From: Bacteroidales bacterium UBA4814
GTDB lineage: Bacteria; Bacteroidota; Bacteroidia; Bacteroidales; UBA7960
DNA: 32,445 bases
Direction: 5' to 3'
Assembly: GCA_002402465.1 (NCBI GenBank)
Contig: DHFW01000021.1
Location: forward strand, 1-32,445
Part shown: positions 22,278 through 29,994 of the stretch, in pieces
How positions within the stretch are numbered: position 1 is the first letter of the stretch
Layout of the letters: every line of letters begins with the position of its first letter
Position numbers and translations under genes: made by a program
The notes under the pieces: generated by a model
What the model was told of the DNA's origin: nothing
The model's database searches: none
What the model saw: the letters and a program-made list of their open reading frames with translations, nothing else

Positions 22278-23240
22278 ATGAAAAAAAGGGGGATGATGGA
22301 AAAATTTGGAGCTTTTCTTAGCTTGGTGCGCTGGTATAATCTGATAATGGTGGCCCTAACCCAGTACCTTTTCAGATATTTCATCATTTTGCCGGTATTC
22401 AGGGCACATGGATTTTCATTGCCGCTTTCATCCTTCGATTTTTTTTTGCTAGTGCTGGCAACGGTGCTTGTGAGCGCCGCTGGTTACGCCATAAACGACT
22501 ATTTCGACCTGCGCATAGACCGGATTAACAAGCCAGAGAAGGTAATTGTCGGGCGCCTCATAAGCCGCCGTACCACCATCCTGTGGCACTGGATTCTCAA
22601 CACGGCAGGCGTATTGATAGGCGTGTACATTTCGTGGCAAATCCGTTACTGGCCGCTTGCCCTGGTATTTGCCACCGTGCCAATGGTGCTGTGGCTTTAC
22701 AGCATTAGGTTTAAGCGCAGTTTCCTTACTGGAAATATCACCGTAGCAGTGCTTTCGGCAATGGTGGTTGGCCTGGTTTGGCTGGTCGAATACCGGGCCG
22801 CTAGCCTGCATTTTACCGTGGGGCCTGAACTTATGAAAGTAAGTTTTTATGCGTGGCTCTATGCTTTTTTTGCTTTTATCACCACCCTGATTCGCGAAAT
22901 TGTAAAAGACATGCAGGATTATGTGGGCGACAAAAAAACCGGTTGCCGGTCTTTGGCCATTGTGGCTGGCCTCGAAACCACGCGCAAGGTGGTAATGGGC
23001 CTGATGGTAATTATGTTACTGCTTGTTGGCGCCTATCTTTTCTCCCTGGGCCTGCAAGGTCATTATACCCTCATAGGCTATTTTGTGATTGTGGTGATTG
23101 TTCCCCTGCTACTGGTGTTGCTCCATGTAAGTAAGGCCTTGGGTGCTATGGACTTTGCCACCATTCAGCAAGTGGTAAAGCTTATTATGCTGGCGGGTGT
23201 GGTTTCAATGATTATCCAAAAATTCTATATCGTTGGTTAA
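22278..23240 (+). CDS. UbiA-family prenyltransferase
   Basis: A 320-residue polytopic membrane protein from the ATG at 22278, 8 bp after the kdsC stop. ATGs at 22293 and 22296 are alternatives, preceded by a purine-rich AAAAAAAGGGGG stretch. Motif NDYFDLRIDRINKPEK is the first Asp-rich prenyl diphosphate/Mg site (NDxxDxxxD), and DMQDYVGDKKTGCRSLAI is the second. About eight to nine helices are visible. UbiA enzymes move isoprenyl chains to aromatic rings, heme or glycerol phosphate; Bacteroidota members of this type are often annotated as geranylgeranylglycerol-phosphate transferases, but the acceptor cannot be told from sequence. It ends with maf starting at its last base (A of TAATG). Confidence 0.85.
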   Translation: MKKRGMMEKFGAFLSLVRWYNLIMVALTQYLFRYFIILPVFRAHGFSLPLSSFDFFLLVLATVLVSAAGYAINDYFDLRIDRINKPEKVIVGRLISRRTTILWHWILNTAGVLIGVYISWQIRYWPLALVFATVPMVLWLYSIRFKRSFLTGNITVAVLSAMVVGLVWLVEYRAASLHFTVGPELMKVSFYAWLYAFFAFITTLIREIVKDMQDYVGDKKTGCRSLAIVAGLETTRKVVMGLMVIMLLLVGAYLFSLGLQGHYTLIGYFVIVVIVPLLLVLLHVSKALGAMDFATIQQVVKLIMLAGVVSMIIQKFYIVG

Positions 23241-23836
23241 TGAAATTTTTCGAGACCCTGAAATCATACGACATTATTCTTGCCTCTCAATCGCCCCGGC
23301 GCCGTGAGTTGCTTGCAAAGACCGGTATCCCCTTCCGGGTTCTCGTTAAACCTACCGATGAAGCATTCCCCAAAAATCTGCCACCCCATGAAGTGGCCAT
23401 GATGCTGGCCCGCCAAAAAGCCCATGCTTTCGCCGATGAACTTAATGACGAGCGCGTTGTGGTAATTACCGCTGATACTATTGTGATTGTGGATGGCCAA
23501 ATCATAAACAAGCCCGGCGACCATGACCATGCCGTTGAAATGCTTCGAAGCCTTTCGGGCAAAGCCCATGAGGTCATTACTGGTGTTTGTATTCGCCACC
23601 AGGAGAAAACCCGGCAGTTCTACGAAACCACTACGGTCTTTTTCAGAGATCTGAGTGAGGAAGAAATTCAGTATTATGTAACCCATTACCGGCCCTTCGA
23701 CAAGGCCGGCGCCTATGGCATACAGGAGTGGATCGGCCATGTGGGCATACACCACATCGAAGGCTCCTATCCTAACGTGGTTGGATTACCTGTTGAGCGG
23801 GTGTTTACAGAACTCAGGACGCTTATTGGGGGCTGA
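23240..23836 (+). CDS. maf: Maf-family nucleotide pyrophosphatase
   Basis: A 198-residue cytosolic Maf protein, the usual length. The signature LASQSPRRRELL is at residues 14-25, with the catalytic ADT motif in VITADTIVI and SGKAHEVITG further on. The family hydrolyses dTTP, UTP, CTP or modified nucleotides to monophosphates, limiting incorporation into nucleic acids; its over-expression inhibits septation in some bacteria. The ATG overlaps the stop of the prenyltransferase gene (TAATG), implying coupled translation. Confidence 0.9.
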   Translation: MKFFETLKSYDIILASQSPRRRELLAKTGIPFRVLVKPTDEAFPKNLPPHEVAMMLARQKAHAFADELNDERVVVITADTIVIVDGQIINKPGDHDHAVEMLRSLSGKAHEVITGVCIRHQEKTRQFYETTTVFFRDLSEEEIQYYVTHYRPFDKAGAYGIQEWIGHVGIHHIEGSYPNVVGLPVERVFTELRTLIGG

Positions 23837-23923
23837 TAATCCAGTACTTCCAGTTTTATATTTATGTGGCCTCAGATGGGATAAGCCGTTTAAGGAAAAC
23901 TGGCTACTTTCTAAGCAAAAAAA

Positions 23924-23946
23924 CGCCCCCGGAGAAACCGGAGGCG
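23924..23946 (-). terminator. Intrinsic terminator after the zinc peptidase gene
   Basis: A 9-bp stem (CGCCCCCGG with CCGGAGGCG, one C-A mismatch) and 5-nt loop, followed on the minus strand by seven T. It lies 26 bp past the stop of the minus-strand zinc peptidase and may also end the plus-strand kdsC-maf unit. Confidence 0.75.
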
Positions 23947-23972
23947 CTTTAAAAAGAAATATTTTTTAAAGA

Positions 23973-24650
23973 TTACCTTCTTCTCATAAAGATCATAATG
24001 TAGTAGAGCAGAGTACCCAGTGAAGCAAGTGCTGCCACCACATAGGTATATGCGGCCCATTTCAGGGCGTCTTTGGCGTTGCTGTGTTCCTGCCCCGAGG
24101 TCAAGCCCGAGTTGTCGAGCCAGGCCAGTGCCCTGCGGGTGGCATCGAACTCAACCGGAAGGGTAACAAAGCTGAACAGGGTGGTGGTGGCAAACATGAT
24201 GATGCCGGCCAGCAAAATGCCGGGAAAGGACTCCACCAGCAGGATACCTGCCAGCAGCACCCACTGCATATACTTGGAGCTTACGCTGATGACGGGCACC
24301 AGGGCCGAGCGCATCTTCAGGAAGGCATAGGCGCGGGCATGCTGCACGGCGTGTCCACATTCGTGGGCGGCCACGGCGGCGGCGGCCACGCTGCGTCCGT
24401 TGTAAACATCGGGGCTCAGGTTTACCGTTTTATCCAGCGGATTGTAATGGTCGGTCAGGCGGCCGGGCGTGGAAATGACACGCACCCCCTCCACACCGCT
24501 TTCGCGAAGCATCTTTTCGGCTACCTCGCGCCCACTCAGACCCGAACGCAAGCCTACCTTCGAGTATTTTTTAAAACGAGATTGTAACTGGTTCGAAACC
24601 AGCCAGCTAAGAATCATAAAAAAAATGAAAATAATATATATTCCAGCCAT
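23973..24650 (-). CDS. YugP-type neutral zinc metallopeptidase, membrane-bound
   Basis: A 225-residue membrane protein from the ATG at 24650 (MAGIYIIFIFFMILSWLVSNQLQSRFKKYS). The longer reading frame up to 24800 is upstream non-coding sequence. After the first helix a conserved stretch with DHYNPLDKTVNLSPDVYNGRS leads to the zinc motif HECGH (H96, E97, H100). The LPVEFDATRRA segment gives the third ligand region, and three more helices follow. The family (PF04298, YugP) is common but of unknown substrate. It is divergent from surE across a 192-bp gap; a TAATTTTG box at 24699-24692 on the minus strand is a fair -7 element. Confidence 0.88.
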   Translation of the reverse strand: MAGIYIIFIFFMILSWLVSNQLQSRFKKYSKVGLRSGLSGREVAEKMLRESGVEGVRVISTPGRLTDHYNPLDKTVNLSPDVYNGRSVAAAAVAAHECGHAVQHARAYAFLKMRSALVPVISVSSKYMQWVLLAGILLVESFPGILLAGIIMFATTTLFSFVTLPVEFDATRRALAWLDNSGLTSGQEHSNAKDALKWAAYTYVVAALASLGTLLYYIMIFMRRR

Positions 24651-24793
24651 TTCTATGGTTTTTAAATTATTAATGTCAGAAATTTGTAGAACAAAATTAG
24701 TCAAAAAGCAATCCATGCTATAAAAAGTGACATTTTGGCCGGCGTTAAAAAAAGTTAAGCCCTGTGCGGTCTTCCTTCCGGGTAATTTTTGGG

Positions 24794-24824
24794 CTTGCAA
24801 TCCGCCGAAAACTTAATAGCTTTG
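24794..24824 (+). promoter_or_regulatory. Candidate promoter of the surE-lpxB-comEC operon
   Basis: CTTG at 24794-24797 and TAGCTTTG at 24817-24824 approximate the Bacteroidota -33/-7 boxes with a 19-bp spacer, giving a start near 24831 and a short leader to the ATG at 24843. Confidence 0.5.
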
Positions 24825-24842
24825 TGTAAGAAATTTTGAAAG

Positions 24843-25613
24843 ATGCGAAAACCTGTAATTCTTGTTACCAACGACGATGGCATAATGGCTCCCGGGATCC
24901 GCCATTTGGTTCATTTTATGCTTGAGCTGGGCGATGTGGTAGTGGTGGCGCCCGACAAGCCCCAGAGCGCCATGGGCCATGCCGTAACCATTGAAAGCCC
25001 GCTGCGGCTTGAAAAAATCAGTGTGGATGGCGATCACAAGGAGTTTAGTTGCAGCGGTACGCCCGTCGATTGCGTGAAACTGGCTGTGAACAAGGTGTTG
25101 CACCGCAAGCCCGACCTGCTGGTGTCGGGCATCAACCACGGCTCCAACTCATCCATCAACGTAATTTACAGCGGCACCATGTCGGCGGCCATCGAAGGCG
25201 CCATGGAGGACATCTCTTCCATTGGCTTTTCGCTGCTCGACTATAAGTTCGACGCCGACTTCATGCCTTCGAAGAAGTTTGTGCAGGAGATTGCTCGCAA
25301 TGTGCTGAAGAACGGGCTTCCGGCAGGTATTTGCCTCAACGTGAACATCCCTGCCGCTCCTGAAAAGGACATTAAGGGCATTCGCGTATCGCGGCAGGCC
25401 AATGCCAACTGGGAGGAAGAGTTTGACCATCGAAAAGACCCCAGGGGAAGAGACTATTATTGGCTGACCGGCCGTTTCCAGTTGCACGAAAACAGCAACG
25501 AAACTGATGAGTGGGCCCTGGCCAATAACTACGTGTCGCTGGTTCCCATACAGTTCGACTTTACCGCACACCAAATTATACCTGAAATTAAAACCTGGAA
25601 ATTCGATGTTTAA
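24843..25613 (+). CDS. surE: 5'/3'-nucleotidase SurE
   Basis: A 256-residue acid phosphatase that removes phosphate from nucleoside monophosphates, with activity on short polyphosphate in some species. The opening VTNDDGIMAPGI holds the metal-binding D11 and D12. Further SurE marks are the GHAVTIESPLRL loop, SGTPVDCVKLA, and VSGINHGSNSSINVIYSGTMSAA. Length is typical. It overlaps the next small gene by 8 bp (ATGTTTAA), implying translational coupling. Confidence 0.93.
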   Translation: MRKPVILVTNDDGIMAPGIRHLVHFMLELGDVVVVAPDKPQSAMGHAVTIESPLRLEKISVDGDHKEFSCSGTPVDCVKLAVNKVLHRKPDLLVSGINHGSNSSINVIYSGTMSAAIEGAMEDISSIGFSLLDYKFDADFMPSKKFVQEIARNVLKNGLPAGICLNVNIPAAPEKDIKGIRVSRQANANWEEEFDHRKDPRGRDYYWLTGRFQLHENSNETDEWALANNYVSLVPIQFDFTAHQIIPEIKTWKFDV

Positions 25614-25878
25614 AAAAGACAGCTGGACCCTTGGGATTCTTATCGGCGCAGGGCTTCCAGTGCTGGTTTACCTGCTTGCCATACTGATTCTGGGCTTCCG
25701 GGGAAATGTGGAGGGGCTGTTATATACACCCAAACCTCAGGTTCCGGGCCTCATTGGCCTGGCAGCCAGCATTATTGCGTTCAGGTATTACATGGTTAGC
25801 TTGAAGCTCGAAAAAACCGGACGCGGCATCCTGGTTGTTGTTTTTGTCTTGTTCCTGGCAAACTTTATCCTATTGTAA
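25606..25878 (+). CDS. Small two- to three-helix membrane protein
   Basis: A 90-residue protein from the ATG at 25606 (MFKKDSWTLGILIGAGLPVLVYLLAILILGF). Helices are around residues 9-29, 45-60 and 72-90, with a basic, charged segment SLKLEKTGRG between the last two. No named family was recognised. The surE-small membrane-lpxB order suggests an envelope role. The start overlaps the end of surE; the gene ends 18 bp before lpxB. Confidence 0.75.
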   Translation: MFKKDSWTLGILIGAGLPVLVYLLAILILGFRGNVEGLLYTPKPQVPGLIGLAASIIAFRYYMVSLKLEKTGRGILVVVFVLFLANFILL

Positions 25879-25896
25879 TATCCCAAAAGCAAGCCC

Positions 25897-27018
25897 ATGA
25901 AATATTACATTATTGCCGGCGAAGCTTCGGGCGACCTGCACGGCAGCAACCTGATGAGGGAGCTGAAGCGGCAGGATGCCGGGGCGACCTTTCGCTTTTG
26001 GGGTGGCGACCGCATGCTGGCGCAAGGCGGCGAGCTGGTGAAGCACATCAACGAACTGGCATTCATGGGTTTCTGGGAAGTGCTGATCAACCTGCGCACC
26101 ATACTCCGAAACATTAAACTTTGCAAAAAAGACCTGCTCGAATGGAAACCCGATGTGCTCGTACTCATCGATTATCCGGGATTTAACCTGCGCATGGCGG
26201 AGTTTGCCAAAAAGCATGGCATGAAGGTGGTGTATTACATATCGCCCCAGATATGGGCCTGGAAGCAGTCGCGCGTGAAGAAAATACGGCGCGACGTAGA
26301 TAAAATGCTGGTGATTCTGCCCTTCGAACAGGCGTTTTATAAGCGCTTTGGGGTGGAGGTGGAGTTTCCGGGACACCCCCTGCTGGACGCCATTAGTGAA
26401 TTTGAGCAGGGAAGCTCCAGGGAGCAATTCCTTACGGAGAATGGCCTTTCGGAAAAACCCATTGTGGCTTTGCTGCCGGGCAGCCGCAAGCAGGAGCTGG
26501 CCGCCACCCTGAAGGTGATGGCATCGGTGGTCGATTCGTTTCCCAGTTACCAGTTTGTGGTGGCTGGGGTAAAGGGCCATCCTGCCGAATACTACCAGGG
26601 GCTGATAAAAGGCACCAAAGTGAAGCTGGTGTTCGGGCAAACCTACCGCCTGCTGGCGCATGCCGAAGCCGCTTTGGTTACCTCGGGCACCGCCACGCTC
26701 GAAACGGCCCTTTTTGGGGTGCCCCAGGCCGTTTGCTACCGTGCCGGGAGGGTCTCTTATCTGATAGCAAAAAGACTGATCAAGGTCAAATACATTTCGC
26801 TGGTAAACCTGATCATGGAACGCCCCCTGGTGCGCGAGATGATTCAATACGACTTTAACAGCAACGATCTGAAAAAAGAGTTGCAACGCCTGCTGCACGA
26901 CCGGGCCTATGTGGAACAAATAAAAGCCGGTTACCAGGAGTTGCGGCAAAAGTTGGGTGGGGCAGGAGCCAGTAAAAAGGCTGCCGAAATCATCGTAAAA
27001 TTTCTTACGACAAATTAA
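25897..27018 (+). CDS. lpxB: Lipid-A-disaccharide synthase
   Basis: A 373-residue peripheral-membrane glycosyltransferase (GT19) joining UDP-diacylglucosamine to lipid X to form the lipid A disaccharide. Visible marks are AGEASGDLHGSNLM near the N-terminus, YISPQIWAWKQSRVKKI, VEFPGHPLLD, LLPGSRKQEL (nucleotide-binding) and TSGTATLETALFGVPQ near the donor site. It fits a Gram-negative envelope together with kdsC. Operonic with surE and the small membrane protein. Confidence 0.94.
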   Translation: MKYYIIAGEASGDLHGSNLMRELKRQDAGATFRFWGGDRMLAQGGELVKHINELAFMGFWEVLINLRTILRNIKLCKKDLLEWKPDVLVLIDYPGFNLRMAEFAKKHGMKVVYYISPQIWAWKQSRVKKIRRDVDKMLVILPFEQAFYKRFGVEVEFPGHPLLDAISEFEQGSSREQFLTENGLSEKPIVALLPGSRKQELAATLKVMASVVDSFPSYQFVVAGVKGHPAEYYQGLIKGTKVKLVFGQTYRLLAHAEAALVTSGTATLETALFGVPQAVCYRAGRVSYLIAKRLIKVKYISLVNLIMERPLVREMIQYDFNSNDLKKELQRLLHDRAYVEQIKAGYQELRQKLGGAGASKKAAEIIVKFLTTN

Positions 27019-27080
27019 GGGTAATCCGAAGGTTAAAAACTTGACTTCGGGAAAAAAACATCGTATTTTTATACGGTGCC

Positions 27081-29195
27081 ATGAATCATTTTGCCCATAT
27101 CCCCCTGGCAAGGTTGGTTGTGCCGTTCACCGTAGGAATCATTGCATACCTGTCGGCCAGGTTTCATTTTTCTAATCTTTCATTTCTGACGGCCTACCTT
27201 GTGCTTGGGTTGCTTTGGCTGCTGGGCCGCGAATTTTTCCTGGGGCATTATGCCCGACGCTGGATTTTTGGTACTTGGGCGGCGGTATTTCTGCTGGTGG
27301 CGGGCTACCATATTGCACAAAACAATCACCAACTGGCTCGGGCCGACCATTTCAGCCATTTTCTGGAAGAGGAAGGCTTCCTTCTTCTTAAAGTAAGGGA
27401 GCCGGTTTCAGAGAAGGCCAACTCCTACCAGGTGATTGCCCGCGTGAAAGAGATGATGGTTGATGGGGAAGCCAAAAAAGTCAGCGGCCGCCTGATGCTT
27501 TATCTGCAAAAGGACAGCCTGGCAGCTTCGGTGCGTTATGGCGATTACCTGCTCATAGAAAACCAGTTTCAGGAAGTGGGCGACCCGAAAAACCCGGGCG
27601 AGTTCAACTACCGTCGCTTCCTTTCTTACAGCAACATTTTTCACCAGGCCTACCGGGCTTCGGGGCAGTGGCAGCCTACCGGCGAAAACCGGGGTTTTTT
27701 TCTGATACGTTGGTCGCTGGCCTTGCGCCACCAGGCGCTGAAAACCTTCGAAGAGCATCATTTGAGTGACCGCGAGTTTGCCGTGGTGTCAGCCCTGTTG
27801 CTGGGCTTCCGCGAATATCTTGATGAGGACCTGAGGCGCGAATTTGCAGGGGCAGGGGCCATGCACATCCTTTGCGTGTCGGGACTGCACGTGGGCATCA
27901 TTTTCCTGGTGCTGAAATTCCTGCTGTCATTTCTGAATAAGGTTCCACGCGGGCGCATTATTCAAACCGTTCTGGTCATCCTGCTCATTTGGTTTTACGC
28001 GGCCATTACCGGTTTTTCGCCCTCGGTGCTCAGGGCAAGCACCATGTTCAGTTTTGTGTCGCTGGGGCAGAGTTTCAGGCGTACCACCAACATTTACAAT
28101 ACCCTGGCAGCCTCGGCCTTTCTGCTCATGATCATCGACCCATACATTATTACCCGCATTGGTTTCCAGCTTTCATATCTTGCGGTGATCAGCATCGTGG
28201 CCCTGCAACCCTTCTTCTACCAACAGTTGGTTTTCAAAAACTACCTGCTCGACAAGGCCTGGGCCATACTCACCGTATCGCTGGCTGCCCAACTGGCCAC
28301 CGGGCCGCTTTCGCTGTTCTACTTCCATCAGTTTCCAAACTATTTCTTGCTCACCAACTTAATAGTGATCCCGCTGGCGAGTTTGATCATTTATTCTGCC
28401 CTGGCCACACTGGTGCTCACGCCCATTCCATTTGTGGGAATGATCGCCGGCAAGGTGCTCTTTGGTTTTGTTTATGCACTTCACCAGTCGGTTAAATTCA
28501 TTGAAGGGCTGCCATATTCCACATCGACCAATGTGTTTATCACCCTGCCCGAAACGCTAGGGGTTTTCGTGGTGCTGGTTTTCCTGAGCATGTTTTTTAT
28601 ACAGCAGCGGCCTAAAGCCCTTCGTCTGGCGCTTGGGGTGTTTTTGCTGGTGAGCATTTCAATTTCGGCCAGGAGCATACAGAACCTGCAAAATGAAAAA
28701 ATGGTGGTGTATCACGTAAACAATGCCTGCGCGGTCGATTTTGTTTCAGGAAAGGAAAGCGTTTTTTTGATGTGTGAAACCTTGCAGGCCGATCCGCGCA
28801 AGGTCGATTTCCATATCAGGGAAAACAGGGTGCGGCATGGCATTAGGTCGGCCATTCCTGCAAGCCTTTCATTAACGGAAGAGCCCGTTAATAATGGAAA
28901 TTGGTATCGCCGCGGCCCTTTTGTCAGGTTCGGCTATCTGAACCTATTTATCCTTGATCAAAGCTCTTTGAGGGAAATCCCTGAGCCGGGCATGCCCATT
29001 CACTACCTTATTGTAAGCCAGAATTCCCGCTTCAATCCGCAACATGCGCTGGAAGCCCTGCAGCCGCAAAAGGTGATCGTTGATGCCTCCAACACCTTCT
29101 GGAACACCCGCCGCTGGGAAGAAGCCTGCCAGGAAGCCGGCGTTGAAGTGTGGCCGGTACGCACCAAAGGAGCGTATGTGGCGGTGTTGAAGTAA
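27081..29195 (+). CDS. comEC: ComEC/Rec2-family DNA uptake channel
   Basis: A 704-residue polytopic membrane protein. The N-terminal part carries a DUF4131/OB-like region (about residues 30-200). The competence domain follows, with LRREFAGAGAMHILCVSGLHVGIIFLVLKFLL, ITGFSPSVLRASTMF and helices up to about 540. ComEC passes single-stranded DNA across the inner membrane. The C-terminal ~150 residues (VVYHVNNACAVDFVSGKESVF onward) occupy the place of the metallo-beta-lactamase nuclease domain, but no HxHxDH motif is seen, so that nuclease is degenerate or lost, as is common in Bacteroidota. It lies 62 bp after lpxB. Confidence 0.88.
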   Translation: MNHFAHIPLARLVVPFTVGIIAYLSARFHFSNLSFLTAYLVLGLLWLLGREFFLGHYARRWIFGTWAAVFLLVAGYHIAQNNHQLARADHFSHFLEEEGFLLLKVREPVSEKANSYQVIARVKEMMVDGEAKKVSGRLMLYLQKDSLAASVRYGDYLLIENQFQEVGDPKNPGEFNYRRFLSYSNIFHQAYRASGQWQPTGENRGFFLIRWSLALRHQALKTFEEHHLSDREFAVVSALLLGFREYLDEDLRREFAGAGAMHILCVSGLHVGIIFLVLKFLLSFLNKVPRGRIIQTVLVILLIWFYAAITGFSPSVLRASTMFSFVSLGQSFRRTTNIYNTLAASAFLLMIIDPYIITRIGFQLSYLAVISIVALQPFFYQQLVFKNYLLDKAWAILTVSLAAQLATGPLSLFYFHQFPNYFLLTNLIVIPLASLIIYSALATLVLTPIPFVGMIAGKVLFGFVYALHQSVKFIEGLPYSTSTNVFITLPETLGVFVVLVFLSMFFIQQRPKALRLALGVFLLVSISISARSIQNLQNEKMVVYHVNNACAVDFVSGKESVFLMCETLQADPRKVDFHIRENRVRHGIRSAIPASLSLTEEPVNNGNWYRRGPFVRFGYLNLFILDQSSLREIPEPGMPIHYLIVSQNSRFNPQHALEALQPQKVIVDASNTFWNTRRWEEACQEAGVEVWPVRTKGAYVAVLK

Positions 29196-29273
29196 TTTCA
29201 AATGATAAGTTGGATTTTGCCTTGCTGAGCTTATTCTGAAAGTTAGAAATACCGTTCCAGGAAATTTTAATCT

Positions 29274-29451
29274 GGGCTTACAGCCCGAATTTTTCAATGG
29301 ACCACTTTACCCATGGCGCCGCTTCGCTTTGCCATGGGCTGAAACAAGCTGTCCCTTCGGGATGCTTTCGGCCTGAAAGGCCGGATTAATTCAACCCAAT
29401 GGCAACGCCTTGGGTATTAAGGGCAAGTAAGCCATTTCGCCCTGAAAGGGC
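29274..29451. repeat. Cluster of six small perfect hairpins (REP-like intergenic element)
   Basis: The 355-bp gap between comEC and the small secreted protein gene has no convincing gene. It holds six short inverted repeats in 178 bp: GGGCT-TAC-AGCCC (29274-29286), CCCATGGC-N13-GCCATGGG (29310-29338), TCCC-TTC-GGGA (29352-29362), CGGCCT-GAA-AGGCCG (29369-29383), CCCAA-N10-TTGGG (29395-29414) and GCCCT-GAA-AGGGC (29439-29451). Such hairpin strings are abundant between genes in many Bacteroidota and look like mobile or structured noncoding repeats. Confidence 0.6.
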
Positions 29452-29512
29452 AGGTTGATGACCAAATAAATGTATGTGTAAAGGCCTGTCCACCACTTTT
29501 CGGAGGCGGCAC

Positions 29513-29572
29513 AAATAAAACCGCCCCTGCATGGCAAGGGCGGTTTTGGCTTATTCATTTTTGGCCTGAAAT
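29513..29572. repeat. 60-bp direct repeat, copy 1 (gene end plus terminator)
   Basis: Identical at 59 of 60 positions to 31898-31957. It covers the terminator and the last seven codons of the small secreted protein gene, showing that the two paralogs arose by duplication or exchange sequence. Confidence 0.85.
29517..29547 (-). terminator. Terminator of the C39-lipoprotein / small secreted protein operon
   Basis: A perfect 10-bp stem AAAACCGCCC / GGGCGGTTTT with an 11-nt loop, 4 bp after the stop codon of the small secreted protein gene; TTTTATTT follows on the minus strand. Confidence 0.8.
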
Positions 29573-29994
29573 TCTAAATAAGGACGTCCGGGATTATCAG
29601 GGAGTTTGAATAGAAGTTTTTCATTGGTCAATTCAATGATTTCCATGGCTCTAACGGGTATGACCCTTTTATCCTCTGGGGGTCTTTTGGCCCTAACAAT
29701 AATAAAACTTCCATTTAAATTTTTCCCTACCTGATTTGACTTAAACTCTGTTTCTGCAGAGTTGGATAGAAAGAATTCCTCAATAATTATGTATTCTTTT
29801 GACTTCCCATACGTCCATACCATTGTGCTATCTGTAAATTGCAAGTCATATGTTCCATCCCTTAAGTCTAAGGCGTTCCAAATGGTACTCTTTAATTTTT
29901 CTAAAATGGAACTTTCCTGCTGCGAGTAACCTGCTTGAGAAAAAAACAGGAAAAGTGCAAAAAGAAAAAACGTTTGATTTTTTATGGTTTTCAT
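29551..29994 (-). CDS. Small secreted protein, paralog 1
   Basis: A 147-residue protein with a Sec signal peptide (FFLFALFLFFSQAGYSQ, cleavage near residue 25). The mature part is a small beta-rich domain: LEKLKSTIWNALDLRDGTYDLQFTDSTMVWTYGKSKEY and a FQAKNE end. No known family was recognised. A second paralog lies at 31936, sharing FTDSTMVWT, IVRAKR/IIRAKR, VMEI(I/V)EL and FQAKNE. The start overlaps the stop of the C39-like lipoprotein gene (ATGA), so the two are translationally coupled and their products may work as partners, for example enzyme and inhibitor or chaperone. That is inference. Confidence 0.75.
   Translation of the reverse strand: MKTIKNQTFFLFALFLFFSQAGYSQQESSILEKLKSTIWNALDLRDGTYDLQFTDSTMVWTYGKSKEYIIIEEFFLSNSAETEFKSNQVGKNLNGSFIIVRAKRPPEDKRVIPVRAMEIIELTNEKLLFKLPDNPGRPYLEFQAKNE

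Noticed and set aside
25870..27111. A 413-codon minus-strand frame covering lpxB
   Set aside because: Longer than lpxB but antisense to it, rich in His/Gln/Phe and without any family motif, whereas lpxB is unmistakable.
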